Below, one piece after another: positions 19,600-27,975 of a stretch of DNA of 64,000 nt. Source of the DNA: Cupriavidus agavae (GTDB taxonomy: Bacteria > Pseudomonadota > Gammaproteobacteria > Burkholderiales > Burkholderiaceae); NCBI RefSeq assembly GCF_004217045.1, contig NZ_SGXM01000001.1, forward strand, positions 682,001 to 746,000, read 5' to 3'. A program made the translations under genes and the position numbers. The notes under the pieces are model-generated. The model was given only the letters and a program-made list of their open reading frames with translations. It was not told the DNA's origin and searched no databases. Every line of letters starts with the position of its first letter. The stretch's first letter is position 1.

Positions 19600-20691
19600 A
19601 TGTCCACGACTCCCGCTCCCCATGTAGTGTCCCCGCACCTTGCGCCGTCTGCCCTTGCCTTATGGCGCAAGCGGCTGCTGACCGTGGCGCCGCTCGGGTT
19701 CATTGCGTGGCTGGCACAGGTGCTGGCTGACCATCCGGCGATCTCCCACACGGGTCTTTCGGCGCTGACGCTGGCGATGTGTGCGGGCATGGTCGCCGCC
19801 AACACGATGCCAAGGCACTGGCTGGCGCCGCTGGCGCCGGGCATGCAGTTCGCCCGCCATCACCTGCTGCGCCTCGGCGTGGCGCTCTACGGCCTGCGCC
19901 TGACGTTCGGCGCGATGGCGGCGCTGGGCGCCGGCGGGGTAATCGTGCCGCTGGCGATGCTGGTGGCGACGCTGCTGTTCGGCACGTGGGCCGGCTCGCG
20001 GTTCTTTGGGTTGAGCCGGCGCGAGGCCATTCTGGTCAGCGCGGGCAGTGCTGTCTGCGGCGCGGCGGCGGCGATCGCCGTGGCATCGGTGGTGCGCACC
20101 GACGACCGCCAGACGGCAGTGGCGGTGGCCACGGTGGTGCTGTTCGGGACGGCCGGCATGCTGCTGTATCCGTGGATCCACGAGCTTCTGACCCAGCACT
20201 GGCATGTGGCGGTCAGTGACCGAGCCTTCGGCATCTTTACGGGAGCCACGCTGCACGAGGTGGCGCAGGTGATCGCGTCTGGCAAGATGGTCAGCGATGC
20301 CACGGCCGATGCAGCCGTGGTAGCGAAGATGGTCCGCGTGCTGGCGTTGGGGCCGCTGCTGCTGGTGATGGCACTGTGGCCGAATACGAGCTGGTCCCGG
20401 GAGGCTGGCGGCAGCCGCAACCTGAAGGGGCTGCTGCGCTCGGTGCCGTGGTTCGCGGTGGGCTTTGTGGCGGTGATGGCGCTGAACTCGGCGGCGTTGG
20501 TGCCCTCGGCCTGGAAGCCGGCGCTGATCGCCCTCGACAACTGGCTGCTGGCTTGCGCCATGCTGGCGATCGGCCTCTATACCCGGCTCGGCGATTTGCT
20601 GCGCGCCGGCCGCAAGCCGCTGGCCCTGGCGGGGCTGCTGTTCGTCTTCCTGATGGCAGCGGGCGCCGTGCTTTGCGCCTGGCTGGTCTGA
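19600..20691 (+). CDS. YeiH family putative sulfate/anion exporter (UPF0324)
   Basis: Polytopic membrane protein of 363 residues with about 10 hydrophobic segments. Motifs typical of the UPF0324/YeiH family are RHHLLRLGVALYGLRLTF, VSAGSAVCGAAAAIAVA, and TGATLHEVAQVIASG in the middle. The family is annotated as a putative sulfate exporter, but biochemical evidence is thin. The divergent LysR gene is its likely regulator. Confidence 0.88.
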   Translation: MSTTPAPHVVSPHLAPSALALWRKRLLTVAPLGFIAWLAQVLADHPAISHTGLSALTLAMCAGMVAANTMPRHWLAPLAPGMQFARHHLLRLGVALYGLRLTFGAMAALGAGGVIVPLAMLVATLLFGTWAGSRFFGLSRREAILVSAGSAVCGAAAAIAVASVVRTDDRQTAVAVATVVLFGTAGMLLYPWIHELLTQHWHVAVSDRAFGIFTGATLHEVAQVIASGKMVSDATADAAVVAKMVRVLALGPLLLVMALWPNTSWSREAGGSRNLKGLLRSVPWFAVGFVAVMALNSAALVPSAWKPALIALDNWLLACAMLAIGLYTRLGDLLRAGRKPLALAGLLFVFLMAAGAVLCAWLV

Positions 20692-20725
20692 GGGGAGTGT
20701 CCGAGGGGAGTGTGTGAGGGGAGGC

Positions 20726-20812
20726 TGGTGCGGCCGACGGGGGTCGAACCCGTAAGCCCGTAAGAGCGGCAGATTTTAAGTCTGCTGAGTCTACCAATTT
20801 CTCCACGGCCGC
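20726..20812 (-). tRNA. tRNA-Leu (TAA)
   Basis: The 87-base class II tRNA on the minus strand has acceptor GCGGCCG/CGGCCGC, anticodon TAA in ACTTAAAAT, a long variable arm, T-loop GTTCGACCC and an encoded CCA (TGG at 20726-20728). Confidence 0.96.
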
Positions 20813-20994
20813 ACGGCAAGCCCGGTATTGTGGTGGCTTCGCCAGCGGGAAGCAAGCCGAACCGTCATCGTGGCGACACTGCCCCATGTGATCCTGCTGT
20901 TACTGGCGGTAACAATGTCGATACCTCCGTTTCACCTGAAATGCAGCCGCCTCGTAAAATAGCGATATCAGATTCCCTGACTAGAGGCACGATC

Positions 20995-21372
20995 ATGAAA
21001 CGTTGGTTGTTCGCAGCATTCGGTGTGGCCGCCGCGCTGGCGTCTGGCGCTGCAATGGCGCGTGTGAACGTTGACGTCGCGATCGGCGTCCCTGGCGTGG
21101 TGGTGGGTGGTCCCGGCTACTATGGCCCGCCGCCCGCCTATTACGCGCCCCCGCCGCCGGTGGTGGTGGCTCCCGCGCCTGTCTATTACGGCCCGCCGCC
21201 GGTCGTGGTGCGTCCGGCGCCCGTGTATTACGGCCCGCCGCGTTATTACGGCGGTGGCCCGCGCTACTACGGTCCGCGCCCGTATTACGGTCCGGGCTGG
21301 CATGGTGGCCGTGGCCATGGCCATGGCCATGGCCACGGACATGCGCGCGGCCATTGGGACCGCCATCGCTGA
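20995..21372 (+). CDS. Small secreted Gly/Pro/Tyr-rich protein with His-Gly tail
   Basis: A 125-residue protein of unknown function. A signal peptide (about 1-22, RWLFAAFGVAAALASGAAMA) is followed by DVAIGVPGVVVGGPG. A low-complexity region follows, built of YYGPPP, PVVV and APVYYGPP units, and the tail is (HG)n-rich and ends HWDRHR. The short N-terminal part resembles small exported proteins common in Burkholderiales. The His-Gly tail could bind metal, which is inference. The start was chosen at MKRWLF because it opens the signal peptide; a longer upstream frame to 20830 has no such support. Confidence 0.75.
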   Translation: MKRWLFAAFGVAAALASGAAMARVNVDVAIGVPGVVVGGPGYYGPPPAYYAPPPPVVVAPAPVYYGPPPVVVRPAPVYYGPPRYYGGGPRYYGPRPYYGPGWHGGRGHGHGHGHGHARGHWDRHR

Positions 21373-21695
21373 TTGGTGAAGGTGGCCCAGTACCCTTTCG
21401 CTCGTTGAAAGGATTTCATGCAAAAAGCCCCGTTCCGGGGCTTTTTTGCTGGTGACGGCGCCTGACGGAAATGGTGGCTTCACACCGTCCTACAAGGGAT
21501 GGAAGGTCGTCCGCCGTATCGGTTCCCCAAGTTTCCGAGCCGTCAAAAATCTTGATAAGACGCGTCAACTCGGCTCAACGTCGGCCGAGGGTTTCCCCCT
21601 AATATGGATCACAAGGCGCCGCTCCCACAGCATGCCCCAGGCTTCATCGGCTGATGGCGTGGCGAATTGTCTGAAATTGGAAGAAGGGGACTCAA
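21373..21695. other. Intergenic region without a recognised gene
   Basis: A 323-base gap between two small secreted-protein genes. It contains the terminator at 21422-21446 and then about 250 bases with no convincing coding frame or RNA motif. A ribosome-binding sequence GAAGAAGGGG sits just before 21696. Confidence 0.6.
21422..21446 (+). terminator. Terminator after the Gly/Pro/Tyr-rich gene
   Basis: AAAAAGCCCCG/CGGGGCTTTTT with a TTC loop gives a strong hairpin with a T-run. Confidence 0.92.
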
Positions 21696-21965
21696 ATGGC
21701 TATCAAGCATCGCGTCGCAGCCCTGGCTGCAATCGGCGCCCTGACCGCAATCTCGACCTCGGCGTTCGCAGCGTCCCGCCCGTATGACATCTACAGCGGC
21801 GGCCAGCGTGTAGTAGACACGCGCGATACCTACTCCGATGGCGCCCGCGCGATCGACAAGCGCGACGTGTTCCTCGACGGCGCCCGTGCGGTGGACAAGC
21901 GCGATGTCTACCTCGATGGCGCCCGCGTCAATGACCGTCGTGACAGCTTCTCTGACGGTGCTTGA
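21696..21965 (+). CDS. Small exported protein built of 13-residue tandem repeats
   Basis: An 89-residue protein of unknown function. A signal peptide (about 1-25, ending STSAFA) is followed by four and a half copies of a 13-residue unit with consensus D-x-Y/F-x-D-G-A-R-x-x-D-K-R. Copies start at about residues 31, 44, 57 and 70, with a partial unit DSFSDGA at the end. The matching DNA period is 39 bases. Unit ends alternate acid and base, giving a highly charged, probably extended chain. A good ribosome-binding site and a terminator flank it. Confidence 0.75.
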   Translation: MAIKHRVAALAAIGALTAISTSAFAASRPYDIYSGGQRVVDTRDTYSDGARAIDKRDVFLDGARAVDKRDVYLDGARVNDRRDSFSDGA

Positions 21966-21988
21966 GTCGTCCGCATCCCGGACCGGAG

Positions 21989-22013
21989 AGACCCGCAGCT
22001 TGCGGGTCTTTTT
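21989..22013 (+). terminator. Terminator after repeat-protein gene
   Basis: The hairpin AGACCCGCA/TGCGGGTCT is followed by T5, 24 bases after the stop codon. Confidence 0.9.
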
Positions 22014-22144
22014 CATTGGACCGGAGGGTCGTCAAGCGGCGCCGAAGGTGAAGGACTTTCACCCGCCGTATGCGTCCCTTTCCGGTTTTCACGACCGAAT
22101 CGCGCGATATACTGCGACCTCACCCTGAACCGATGGAGAGAGGT

Positions 22145-22552
22145 ATGCAGCAAAAAACCGTACTGACGGCAGATGACGTGAAGAAGGTGCTGGTCGCTGC
22201 CGAGGCGGAAGCCAAGGCCAACAACTGGGCCGTCACGATTGTTGTCGTCGACGACGGTGGTCATCCGCTCGGCATGCAGCGCCTGGACGGCGTGGCACCG
22301 ATCTCGGCCTACATCGCCACGGAAAAGGCGCGTACCGCGTCGCTGGGTCGTCGTGAGTCGAAGATTTACGAGGACATGATCAACAACGGCCGTTATTCGT
22401 TCATGACGGCGCCGGTACTGCACGGCATGCTCGAGGGCGGCGTGCCCATCGTCGTGAACAACCAGGTGGTGGGCGCGGTGGGCGTGTCGGGCGTCAAGTC
22501 GACGGAAGACGCGCAGATCGCACGCGCTGGCATCGCCTCGCTGGGCATCTGA
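22145..22552 (+). CDS. GlcG/HbpS family (heme-binding-like) protein
   Basis: A 135-residue single-domain protein of the GlcG/HbpS family. It has the pattern NNWAVTIVVVDDGGHPLGMQRLDGV at about 25-50 (named in part), then AYIATEKARTA, and GGVPIVVNNQVVGAVGVSG near the end. Family members bind heme or cobalamin-like cofactors or occur with glycolate genes; the actual ligand here is unknown. The start MQQKTV follows a GAGAGAGG site. It sits next to the hemP-exbBD-tonB block, which favours an iron/heme link but does not prove one. Confidence 0.85.
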   Translation: MQQKTVLTADDVKKVLVAAEAEAKANNWAVTIVVVDDGGHPLGMQRLDGVAPISAYIATEKARTASLGRRESKIYEDMINNGRYSFMTAPVLHGMLEGGVPIVVNNQVVGAVGVSGVKSTEDAQIARAGIASLGI

Positions 22553-22583
22553 TTTTCGTTCCGGGCTGCGTCCCAAACGAAAA

Positions 22584-22612
22584 GCCCCGCAGGCGCAATG
22601 CCTGCGGGGCGC
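22584..22612 (+). terminator. Terminator after the GlcG-like gene
   Basis: An 11-bp perfect stem GCCCCGCAGGC/GCCTGCGGGGC has a GCAAT loop. The downstream tract is AT-rich (GCAATAAAAA) rather than a pure T-run. Confidence 0.75.
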
Positions 22613-22754
22613 AATAAAAAGGTGGCATGGCTGGCATCGGCCGGTGGGCAAGGGGTTTGGAAAACTTGCCGTCCCGCTGTATCCGATCGTCTGGCTACTG
22701 CCTAACACCCCGCGAAGGGGTGGTCCCCACAAAAGTCTGTACAGGCCCGGCCAG

Positions 22755-23078
22755 TTACTTGGTCAGGATCAGCTTGCCGTAGCGCGTCACGCGCAGCGTG
22801 TAGACATCGCCGTTGTGCAGGATCGGCAGCGTCGTGGCGCCCTGCATGATGGCGTCGAGCGGCACTGCCGGCGTATCGGCCTGGTTGGCCGGCGCCTGGC
22901 GCATCAGGGCCTCGAGGCGGGCGGGCAGGGCGGCCACGGCCGACTTGACCGATTCGAGCGCCGAGGGAGCCGCGGATGCTTCGCGCCGCGCCTGCGGTGC
23001 CACTTCGACGCGGCGCAGGGAAAGGCGGCGGCGCGTGACTTCACGCGGTTGCGACATCGGCAGGCTCAGGGTGCTCAT
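22755..23078 (-). CDS. hemP: Hemin uptake protein HemP/HmuP family
   Basis: Small cytoplasmic protein associated with heme uptake loci; HmuP/HemP proteins are needed for expression of heme receptors in rhizobia and Burkholderia. The diagnostic part is the C-terminal 45 residues: ALMQGATTL-like core (here DAIMQGATTLPILHNGDVY), then LRVTRYGKLILTK. The N-terminal 55 residues are basic and then Ala-rich, making it (107 aa) longer than typical 60-80-residue members. MSQPRE is a possible shorter start. GGAG lies upstream of the chosen ATG, and a Fur-box-like palindrome lies at 23165. Confidence 0.88.
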   Translation of the reverse strand: MSTLSLPMSQPREVTRRRLSLRRVEVAPQARREASAAPSALESVKSAVAALPARLEALMRQAPANQADTPAVPLDAIMQGATTLPILHNGDVYTLRVTRYGKLILTK

Positions 23079-23164
23079 GGTCTTCTCCGTTCGAAGCGTT
23101 CAGCGGATTCGCTGGTGTCAGGTGGTGATCCGCAACGTTGCGAATCACGATGGAGATGATCTTA

Positions 23165-23183
23165 AATGAGAACCGTTATCATT
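23165..23183. promoter_or_regulatory. Fur box upstream of hemP
   Basis: A 19-base site reading AATGAGAAC-C-GTTATCATT is a 9-1-9 inverted repeat with one mismatch, matching the Fur consensus. It lies 86 bases before the hemP start codon, a fitting place for iron-dependent repression. Confidence 0.8.
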
Positions 23184-23261
23184 ACAAGCGTCTTCACGTC
23201 GACTTTGCATCCCGTTACATCTGCATCGTGAATGACGCGATTGCGGTCGCGTCCGCCATGC

Positions 23262-23290
23262 AAAAAGGGCACCCCGTCGGGGTGCCCTTT
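23262..23290 (-). terminator. Terminator after exbD
   Basis: AAAAAGGGCACCCC/GGGGTGCCCTTT forms a long hairpin. Read on the minus strand it ends in T5, 21 bases beyond the exbD stop. It separates exbD from hemP. Confidence 0.9.
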
Positions 23291-23311
23291 CGCCAGCCAG
23301 CGCTGGTGTGT

Positions 23312-23725
<414 letters not shown>

Positions 23726-23757
23726 GATGCTTTTCCTTCAGGCGCGCCGATCCGCGC

Positions 23758-24486
23758 TCAGTTCTTGACGGCCAGGCGCATCGACGCGTCGTCGCTGGCG
23801 CGGGACGTGGTCGGACGCAGGCGGGCGCCGGTCACGAAGTAGGCGTGCAGGTCGTGTGCGAAGCGGTTCAGCTTGCTGATGACGCCCTTGTTGCCACGGC
23901 TGAGGGCGTTGTAGCCCAGCACGGCGGGGATGGCCACGGCCAGGCCGAAGGCGGTCATGATCAGTGCTTCACCCACCGGGCCCGCCACCTTGTCGATCGT
24001 CGGCACGCCCGAGGCGCCAATGCCGATCAGCGCGTGGTAGATGCCCCAGACCGTGCCGAACAGGCCGACGAACGGAGCGGTGGAGCCCACCGAGGCCAGC
24101 ACGGCCAGGCCAGACTGCATGCGCGCCACGGCCTCGTCGATCGAGCTCTTCAGCGAGCGGGTCAGCCAGTCCGACATGTCGAGCGCGTCATGCAGTTGCG
24201 GGGCGCTGGCGCGATGGTGCTGGGCGGCTTCCTTGCCGGTCACGGCCAGGGTGCGGAACGGGTTGGCATCGCTGGCACCGAGCGTGTCGAGCGCGTGGTC
24301 GAAATCGTCCGAATGCCAGAAACGCTTCTCGGCGCCGTGCGCCATCTTCTTGAGGCGGACCAGATCCCACGCCTTGGTGAGAATCACGATCCACGACAAC
24401 AGCGACATCACCAGCAGAATGATGGCGGTCGCGCGCATGACGAAATCGCCTTGCGCCCATACGTGTGAGAGTCCGAGGTCCTGCAT
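23758..24486 (-). CDS. exbB: ExbB, TonB-system proton channel subunit
   Basis: MotA/TolQ/ExbB-type proton channel. The 242-residue protein has a first helix at about 16-37 (MRATAIILLVMSLLSWIVIL) and the family core LAVLASVGSTAPFVGLFGTVWGIYHA, named in part, at about 130-155. A third helix is in ALIMTAFGLAVAIPAVLGYN. It lies 51 bases downstream of tonB and directly before exbD, so all three are likely one transcript. Confidence 0.96.
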   Translation of the reverse strand: MQDLGLSHVWAQGDFVMRATAIILLVMSLLSWIVILTKAWDLVRLKKMAHGAEKRFWHSDDFDHALDTLGASDANPFRTLAVTGKEAAQHHRASAPQLHDALDMSDWLTRSLKSSIDEAVARMQSGLAVLASVGSTAPFVGLFGTVWGIYHALIGIGASGVPTIDKVAGPVGEALIMTAFGLAVAIPAVLGYNALSRGNKGVISKLNRFAHDLHAYFVTGARLRPTTSRASDDASMRLAVKN

Positions 24487-24537
24487 GGTGGTTCCTGAAA
24501 AAGTCAGTGTTTAGGTGTATCGGAAAAATCCGGGGGA

Positions 24538-25194
24538 TCAGTTCAGCTCGAACTTGATCGGCTGCTGCGCGGTGGCGGCCACCGCACGGCCATTTTCTGT
24601 ATAGGGCTTGCAGCGGATGTTCTTCGCCGCGGTCACGGCAGCCTCGTCGAGCCGCTCGGAACCGCTGGTCTTCGATACCACGGCGCGGATGACCTTGCCG
24701 GTATCGTCGAAATTCAGCCGTACCACGGTGGTGCCGGTCTCGCCCATGCGTTGCGACTGCCGAGGATACACGGGTGCCGGCGGCGAGCAGGCCATTTCGC
24801 CGATGCCAACCGCACGCGGGGCGGCGTTCGATGGCGCGGGCGGGGCGGGCGGCTCAGGCGCGGGCGGGGCCGGCGGTGCGGGCGGCGCCTCGATCGCGGT
24901 CGGGCTGGGCGGCAGCGTGGCGACCGGCTCGGGGGTCGGTTGCGGCTTGGGCGGCGTCGGACGCGGCGTCACCACCTTCACCTGCTTGGGCGGCGTCGGC
25001 TGCGGCTTGGGCGGGGTGGGGGCGGGCGGCTCGGGCGCCTTGGGCGGCTCCATCGGGATGATGCGGGCGATGATCTCGGGCGCGATGACGGCTTCGGTCA
25101 GCTTGCGGGCGAGTCCACTCTGGATCAGGTACAGCAGGCCCACGTGGAACAGCAGGACTGCTACGGTAATCTTGAGGAATCGTTGATCGAACAT
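24538..25194 (-). CDS. tonB: TonB energy transducer
   Basis: Spans the periplasm and drives outer-membrane receptors for iron chelates or heme. The start MFDQRF was chosen over one 12 codons upstream because it opens directly onto the anchor helix (about 6-25). A Pro-rich spacer runs from about 45 to 120, with repeats of the type PTPPKPQPTP and PAPPAP. The C-terminal TonB domain has PVYPRQSQRMGETGTTVV. Total length is 218 residues. Many PPP-like stretches make it a plausible EF-P client. Confidence 0.94.
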   Translation of the reverse strand: MFDQRFLKITVAVLLFHVGLLYLIQSGLARKLTEAVIAPEIIARIIPMEPPKAPEPPAPTPPKPQPTPPKQVKVVTPRPTPPKPQPTPEPVATLPPSPTAIEAPPAPPAPPAPEPPAPPAPSNAAPRAVGIGEMACSPPAPVYPRQSQRMGETGTTVVRLNFDDTGKVIRAVVSKTSGSERLDEAAVTAAKNIRCKPYTENGRAVAATAQQPIKFELN

Positions 25195-25230
25195 GAGGAA
25201 AACGGCAGGTCCACCCCGCATGGGGCGCAA

Positions 25231-25296
25231 TTACTTGCGGTAGAAGAGGATCAACGAGATGCCACATCCGACCAGCAGGCTCACTAGCAATTCCAT
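25231..25296 (-). CDS. Putative 21-residue membrane peptide upstream of tonB
   Basis: A short frame ATG..TAA encodes 21 residues: an acidic start (MEL), one hydrophobic helix (LVSLLVGCGISLILF) and a basic end (YRK). GGAG lies about 10 bases before the ATG, and the tonB start is 36 bases after its stop. The composition is that of a small single-pass membrane protein or leader peptide. It is a prediction only; no family was recognised. Confidence 0.4.
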   Translation of the reverse strand: MELLVSLLVGCGISLILFYRK

Positions 25297-25656
25297 GATG
25301 ATAACGCTCCAAAAAGTACATCCTGCGAAACAGGTCCACTGGGGAGCGCCACTCTTGGGTAGCGTATCAGCCCGGGAGTATAAACGATAATGATTCTTAT
25401 TTGTTTCACATCGTGCAATGCATGACGAATCATTAAATTTCTTCAGTGAGATTTAATCTGCACTTTTCGTACGGCAAGTGCCTCGTGGCCATGACATTTG
25501 CAGGGCGTGATGGGGCGCGGTGTAGGCGCCATGTCCGATACCCGGCCGGGAAAAACCGCGCTACGATAAACAGAAAACCCCGCTTGCGGCAGACACGGCA
25601 CAGGCTCAGGCGCTCCCCGCGGTCCGGAGGCCTGCCCTGCGCGAAGGGACCCAGCC
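25297..25656. other. Intergenic region between tonB operon and AAA+ gene
   Basis: 360 bases separate the minus-strand iron genes from the plus-strand ATPase. It holds the Fur-like site at 25386 and AT-rich sequence to about 25480, suited to promoters. Nothing coding is supported in the rest. Confidence 0.6.
25386..25403. promoter_or_regulatory. Fur-box-like site upstream of tonB operon
   Basis: GATAATGATTCTTATTTG matches the first half of the Fur consensus perfectly (GATAATGAT) and the second half poorly. It lies 192 bases before the tonB start and 90 before the 21-residue frame. Confidence 0.6.
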
Positions 25657-27972
25657 ATGGACTTCACCCGTTTTGCTGAAGACGACCGCACGATGGACGA
25701 CCGCAGCACGCTGCTGCGTGCATCGACTGGCGCGCCCGGCACCTCGGCGCTCGACTGGATGTGCGCGCAGTTCGCGCTGCGCGTGGTCTGCGCGCTCGGC
25801 CCGCGTTTCAACCTGCGCAGCAATATCAATGACGTGCTGACCGTCAGCGCGCAGGAGATGGTCTGGCCGTACGGCGTGGTGCTGCGCGTGCAGCGGTTCC
25901 TGTCCGCCCGATGCGCCGACATGCCGGCCTGGAAGGGCGCCGCGCGCCTGACGCCCGAAGCGTTCCTGGAACGACATGGCCAGTGGAACAGCGCATTCGA
26001 CGAAAGTGCGCTGTTTTACTATCTCGACGAGTACGTGAAGCACCAGGCCAAGGACATGTTCGCGGTGTTTGCGGCCTCGTCGGCTGCCATTGCGGCGCGG
26101 CTCGATGGCGAGCGTGTGCTGCTGGTGCGCAACATCGACATGCTCAGCCACGTGCTGAACCTGCCAGACCACGAGCGCAAGCTGCTGCTCTACGCCGCGC
26201 TGGCCAAGTACAAGCGCGACCTGCGCGCCGTGATGGTGGATTGCAAGGTGGCGCACAGCCAGGAGGCGTTCCAGATCCTGGGCGGGCTGACCGGGGCGAG
26301 CCCGGGCGATATCGCGGCGTCCCTGCGGCCCGGTTCGCGGCTCGAAACGCTGAACCTGATCGAGCAGCCCCTGCCCGAGAACAGCGTCACGGACCTGGGC
26401 GACCTGATGCGCCTGTCCGACCGCCTGCTGCACGTGCTGCTCGGCAACTATGCGAGCGAGGCCGAGATGATGGCCGTGTTCACGCGCCCGGCCGCGCCGC
26501 CGACGCTGGGCGTGGGCGACTATCCCCATGTGGAGACTGACGCACGTTACCTGACCGCGCTGCTCGGCAATGCCACGCGGCAGAATGCGCCGGGCGTCAA
26601 CGTGCTGATCTACGGCCCGCCTGGCACTGGCAAGACCGAATTTGCGCGGCTGCTGGCGCGCGAGGCCGGCTGCGAACTCTATGAGGTGGACTGCCTGGAC
26701 CGCGATGGCAACAGCCTGTCCGGCCGGGACCGCTATCGTTCGCTGCAGGTGTCGCAGGCGTTTTTGCGCGGCCGGCCGCGTACGGCGCTGCTCTTCGACG
26801 AGGTCGAGGACGTGTTCCCGGGCAGCGCGCGCGAACTGATGAGCCTGTTCGGGCAGGAAGATACGCGGGCCTCGGTCAATGGCAAGGCGTGGGTCAACCA
26901 GACGCTGGAGCAGAACCCGGTGCCGGTGATCTGGATCTCGAATTCGATCCGGCAGATCGACCCGGCCTACCTGCGGCGCTTCCAGTTCCACCTCGAACTC
27001 AAGATCCCGCCGCCGCTGGTGCGCGAGAACATCATCCGCAAGCATCTGGGCAGCCTTGACGTTGGAGACACGTTCGTCGCCACGCTTGCCGCCCGCAAGA
27101 CGCTGACGCCGGCGCAGGTGCAGTCGGCCGCGCGGTTCGTCGAACTGGCGCGGCCCGATGTGGACGAGCCCGTGGAGGCGCTGATCCTGCGCCAGCTCGA
27201 ACATGCCGACCGCGCCATGGGGCTGCGCCCCGAGGCCGAGGCGCGGCCCGTGGTCACGCGCTACCGGCTCGACAATCTCCATCTGGAGACGCGGTATGCG
27301 GTGGAGAAGATCGTGCAGGCGCTGGGCGCCCGGCAGCGTGGCACGCTGTGCTTCTATGGACCACCGGGCACCGGCAAGACCGCGCTGGCCGAGCACATTG
27401 CAGCCGCGCTGGACCTGCCGCTGATGATCCGGCGCGCGTCCGACCTGATGAGCAAGTACGTGGGCGAGACCGAGCAGCAGATCGCCGCGATGTTCGCGCG
27501 GGCCGAGGAGGATGGGGCGGTGCTGTTGCTCGACGAGGCCGACAGCTTCATGCAGAGCCGCCAGCAGGCGGTGCGCAACTACGAGGTGTCCGAGGTCAAC
27601 GAGATGCTGCAGGGCATGGAGCGCTTCAACGGCATCTTCATCTGCACGACCAATCTGTTCGACCGCATCGACGAGGCCGCGCTGCGGCGGTTCTCGTTCA
27701 AGATCCGCTTCCTGGCGCTCAAGCCGGACCAGCGCGCCACGATGTTCGTCGACGAGGCGCTCGACGGCGATGCCGCGCGGCTGACCGATGCCATCCGCCG
27801 CGAACTCGACGGCATGGACTGCCTTACGCCTGGCGATTTTGCTACGGTGAAGCGGCAGTCAGTCGTGCTCGGCGAGGCGCTGACGCCCGACGAGTTCCTG
27901 GCGCAACTGCGGCAGGAGCATGCGGTCAAGCCCGAGGTCCGGCATCACCGGACCGTTGGATTCACGCAGTAG
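25657..27972 (+). CDS. Two-module AAA+ ATPase of unknown function
   Basis: A 771-residue protein with two AAA+ modules. Module 1 has Walker A GPPGTGKTEFA at about 320 and Walker B ALLFDEVEDVF at about 380, then SNSIRQIDPAYLRRF. Module 2 has Walker A GPPGTGKTALAE at about 567, Walker B VLLLDEADSF at about 625, and a sensor-like CTTNLFDRIDEAALRRF. The first 300 residues form a helical region with no recognised domain. Tandem AAA modules suggest a ring-forming remodelling enzyme of the Cdc48/SpoVK kind, but the substrate is unknown. It stands alone, converging with murI 3 bases away. The role is not inferable from its neighbours. Confidence 0.85.
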   Translation: MDFTRFAEDDRTMDDRSTLLRASTGAPGTSALDWMCAQFALRVVCALGPRFNLRSNINDVLTVSAQEMVWPYGVVLRVQRFLSARCADMPAWKGAARLTPEAFLERHGQWNSAFDESALFYYLDEYVKHQAKDMFAVFAASSAAIAARLDGERVLLVRNIDMLSHVLNLPDHERKLLLYAALAKYKRDLRAVMVDCKVAHSQEAFQILGGLTGASPGDIAASLRPGSRLETLNLIEQPLPENSVTDLGDLMRLSDRLLHVLLGNYASEAEMMAVFTRPAAPPTLGVGDYPHVETDARYLTALLGNATRQNAPGVNVLIYGPPGTGKTEFARLLAREAGCELYEVDCLDRDGNSLSGRDRYRSLQVSQAFLRGRPRTALLFDEVEDVFPGSARELMSLFGQEDTRASVNGKAWVNQTLEQNPVPVIWISNSIRQIDPAYLRRFQFHLELKIPPPLVRENIIRKHLGSLDVGDTFVATLAARKTLTPAQVQSAARFVELARPDVDEPVEALILRQLEHADRAMGLRPEAEARPVVTRYRLDNLHLETRYAVEKIVQALGARQRGTLCFYGPPGTGKTALAEHIAAALDLPLMIRRASDLMSKYVGETEQQIAAMFARAEEDGAVLLLDEADSFMQSRQQAVRNYEVSEVNEMLQGMERFNGIFICTTNLFDRIDEAALRRFSFKIRFLALKPDQRATMFVDEALDGDAARLTDAIRRELDGMDCLTPGDFATVKRQSVVLGEALTPDEFLAQLRQEHAVKPEVRHHRTVGFTQ

Positions 27973-27975
27973 CGA

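Noticed and set aside
21313-21345. Short repeated CATGGC units that look like a microsatellite
   Set aside because: They encode the His-Gly tail of the gene at 20995 and are explained by that protein; no independent element is needed.
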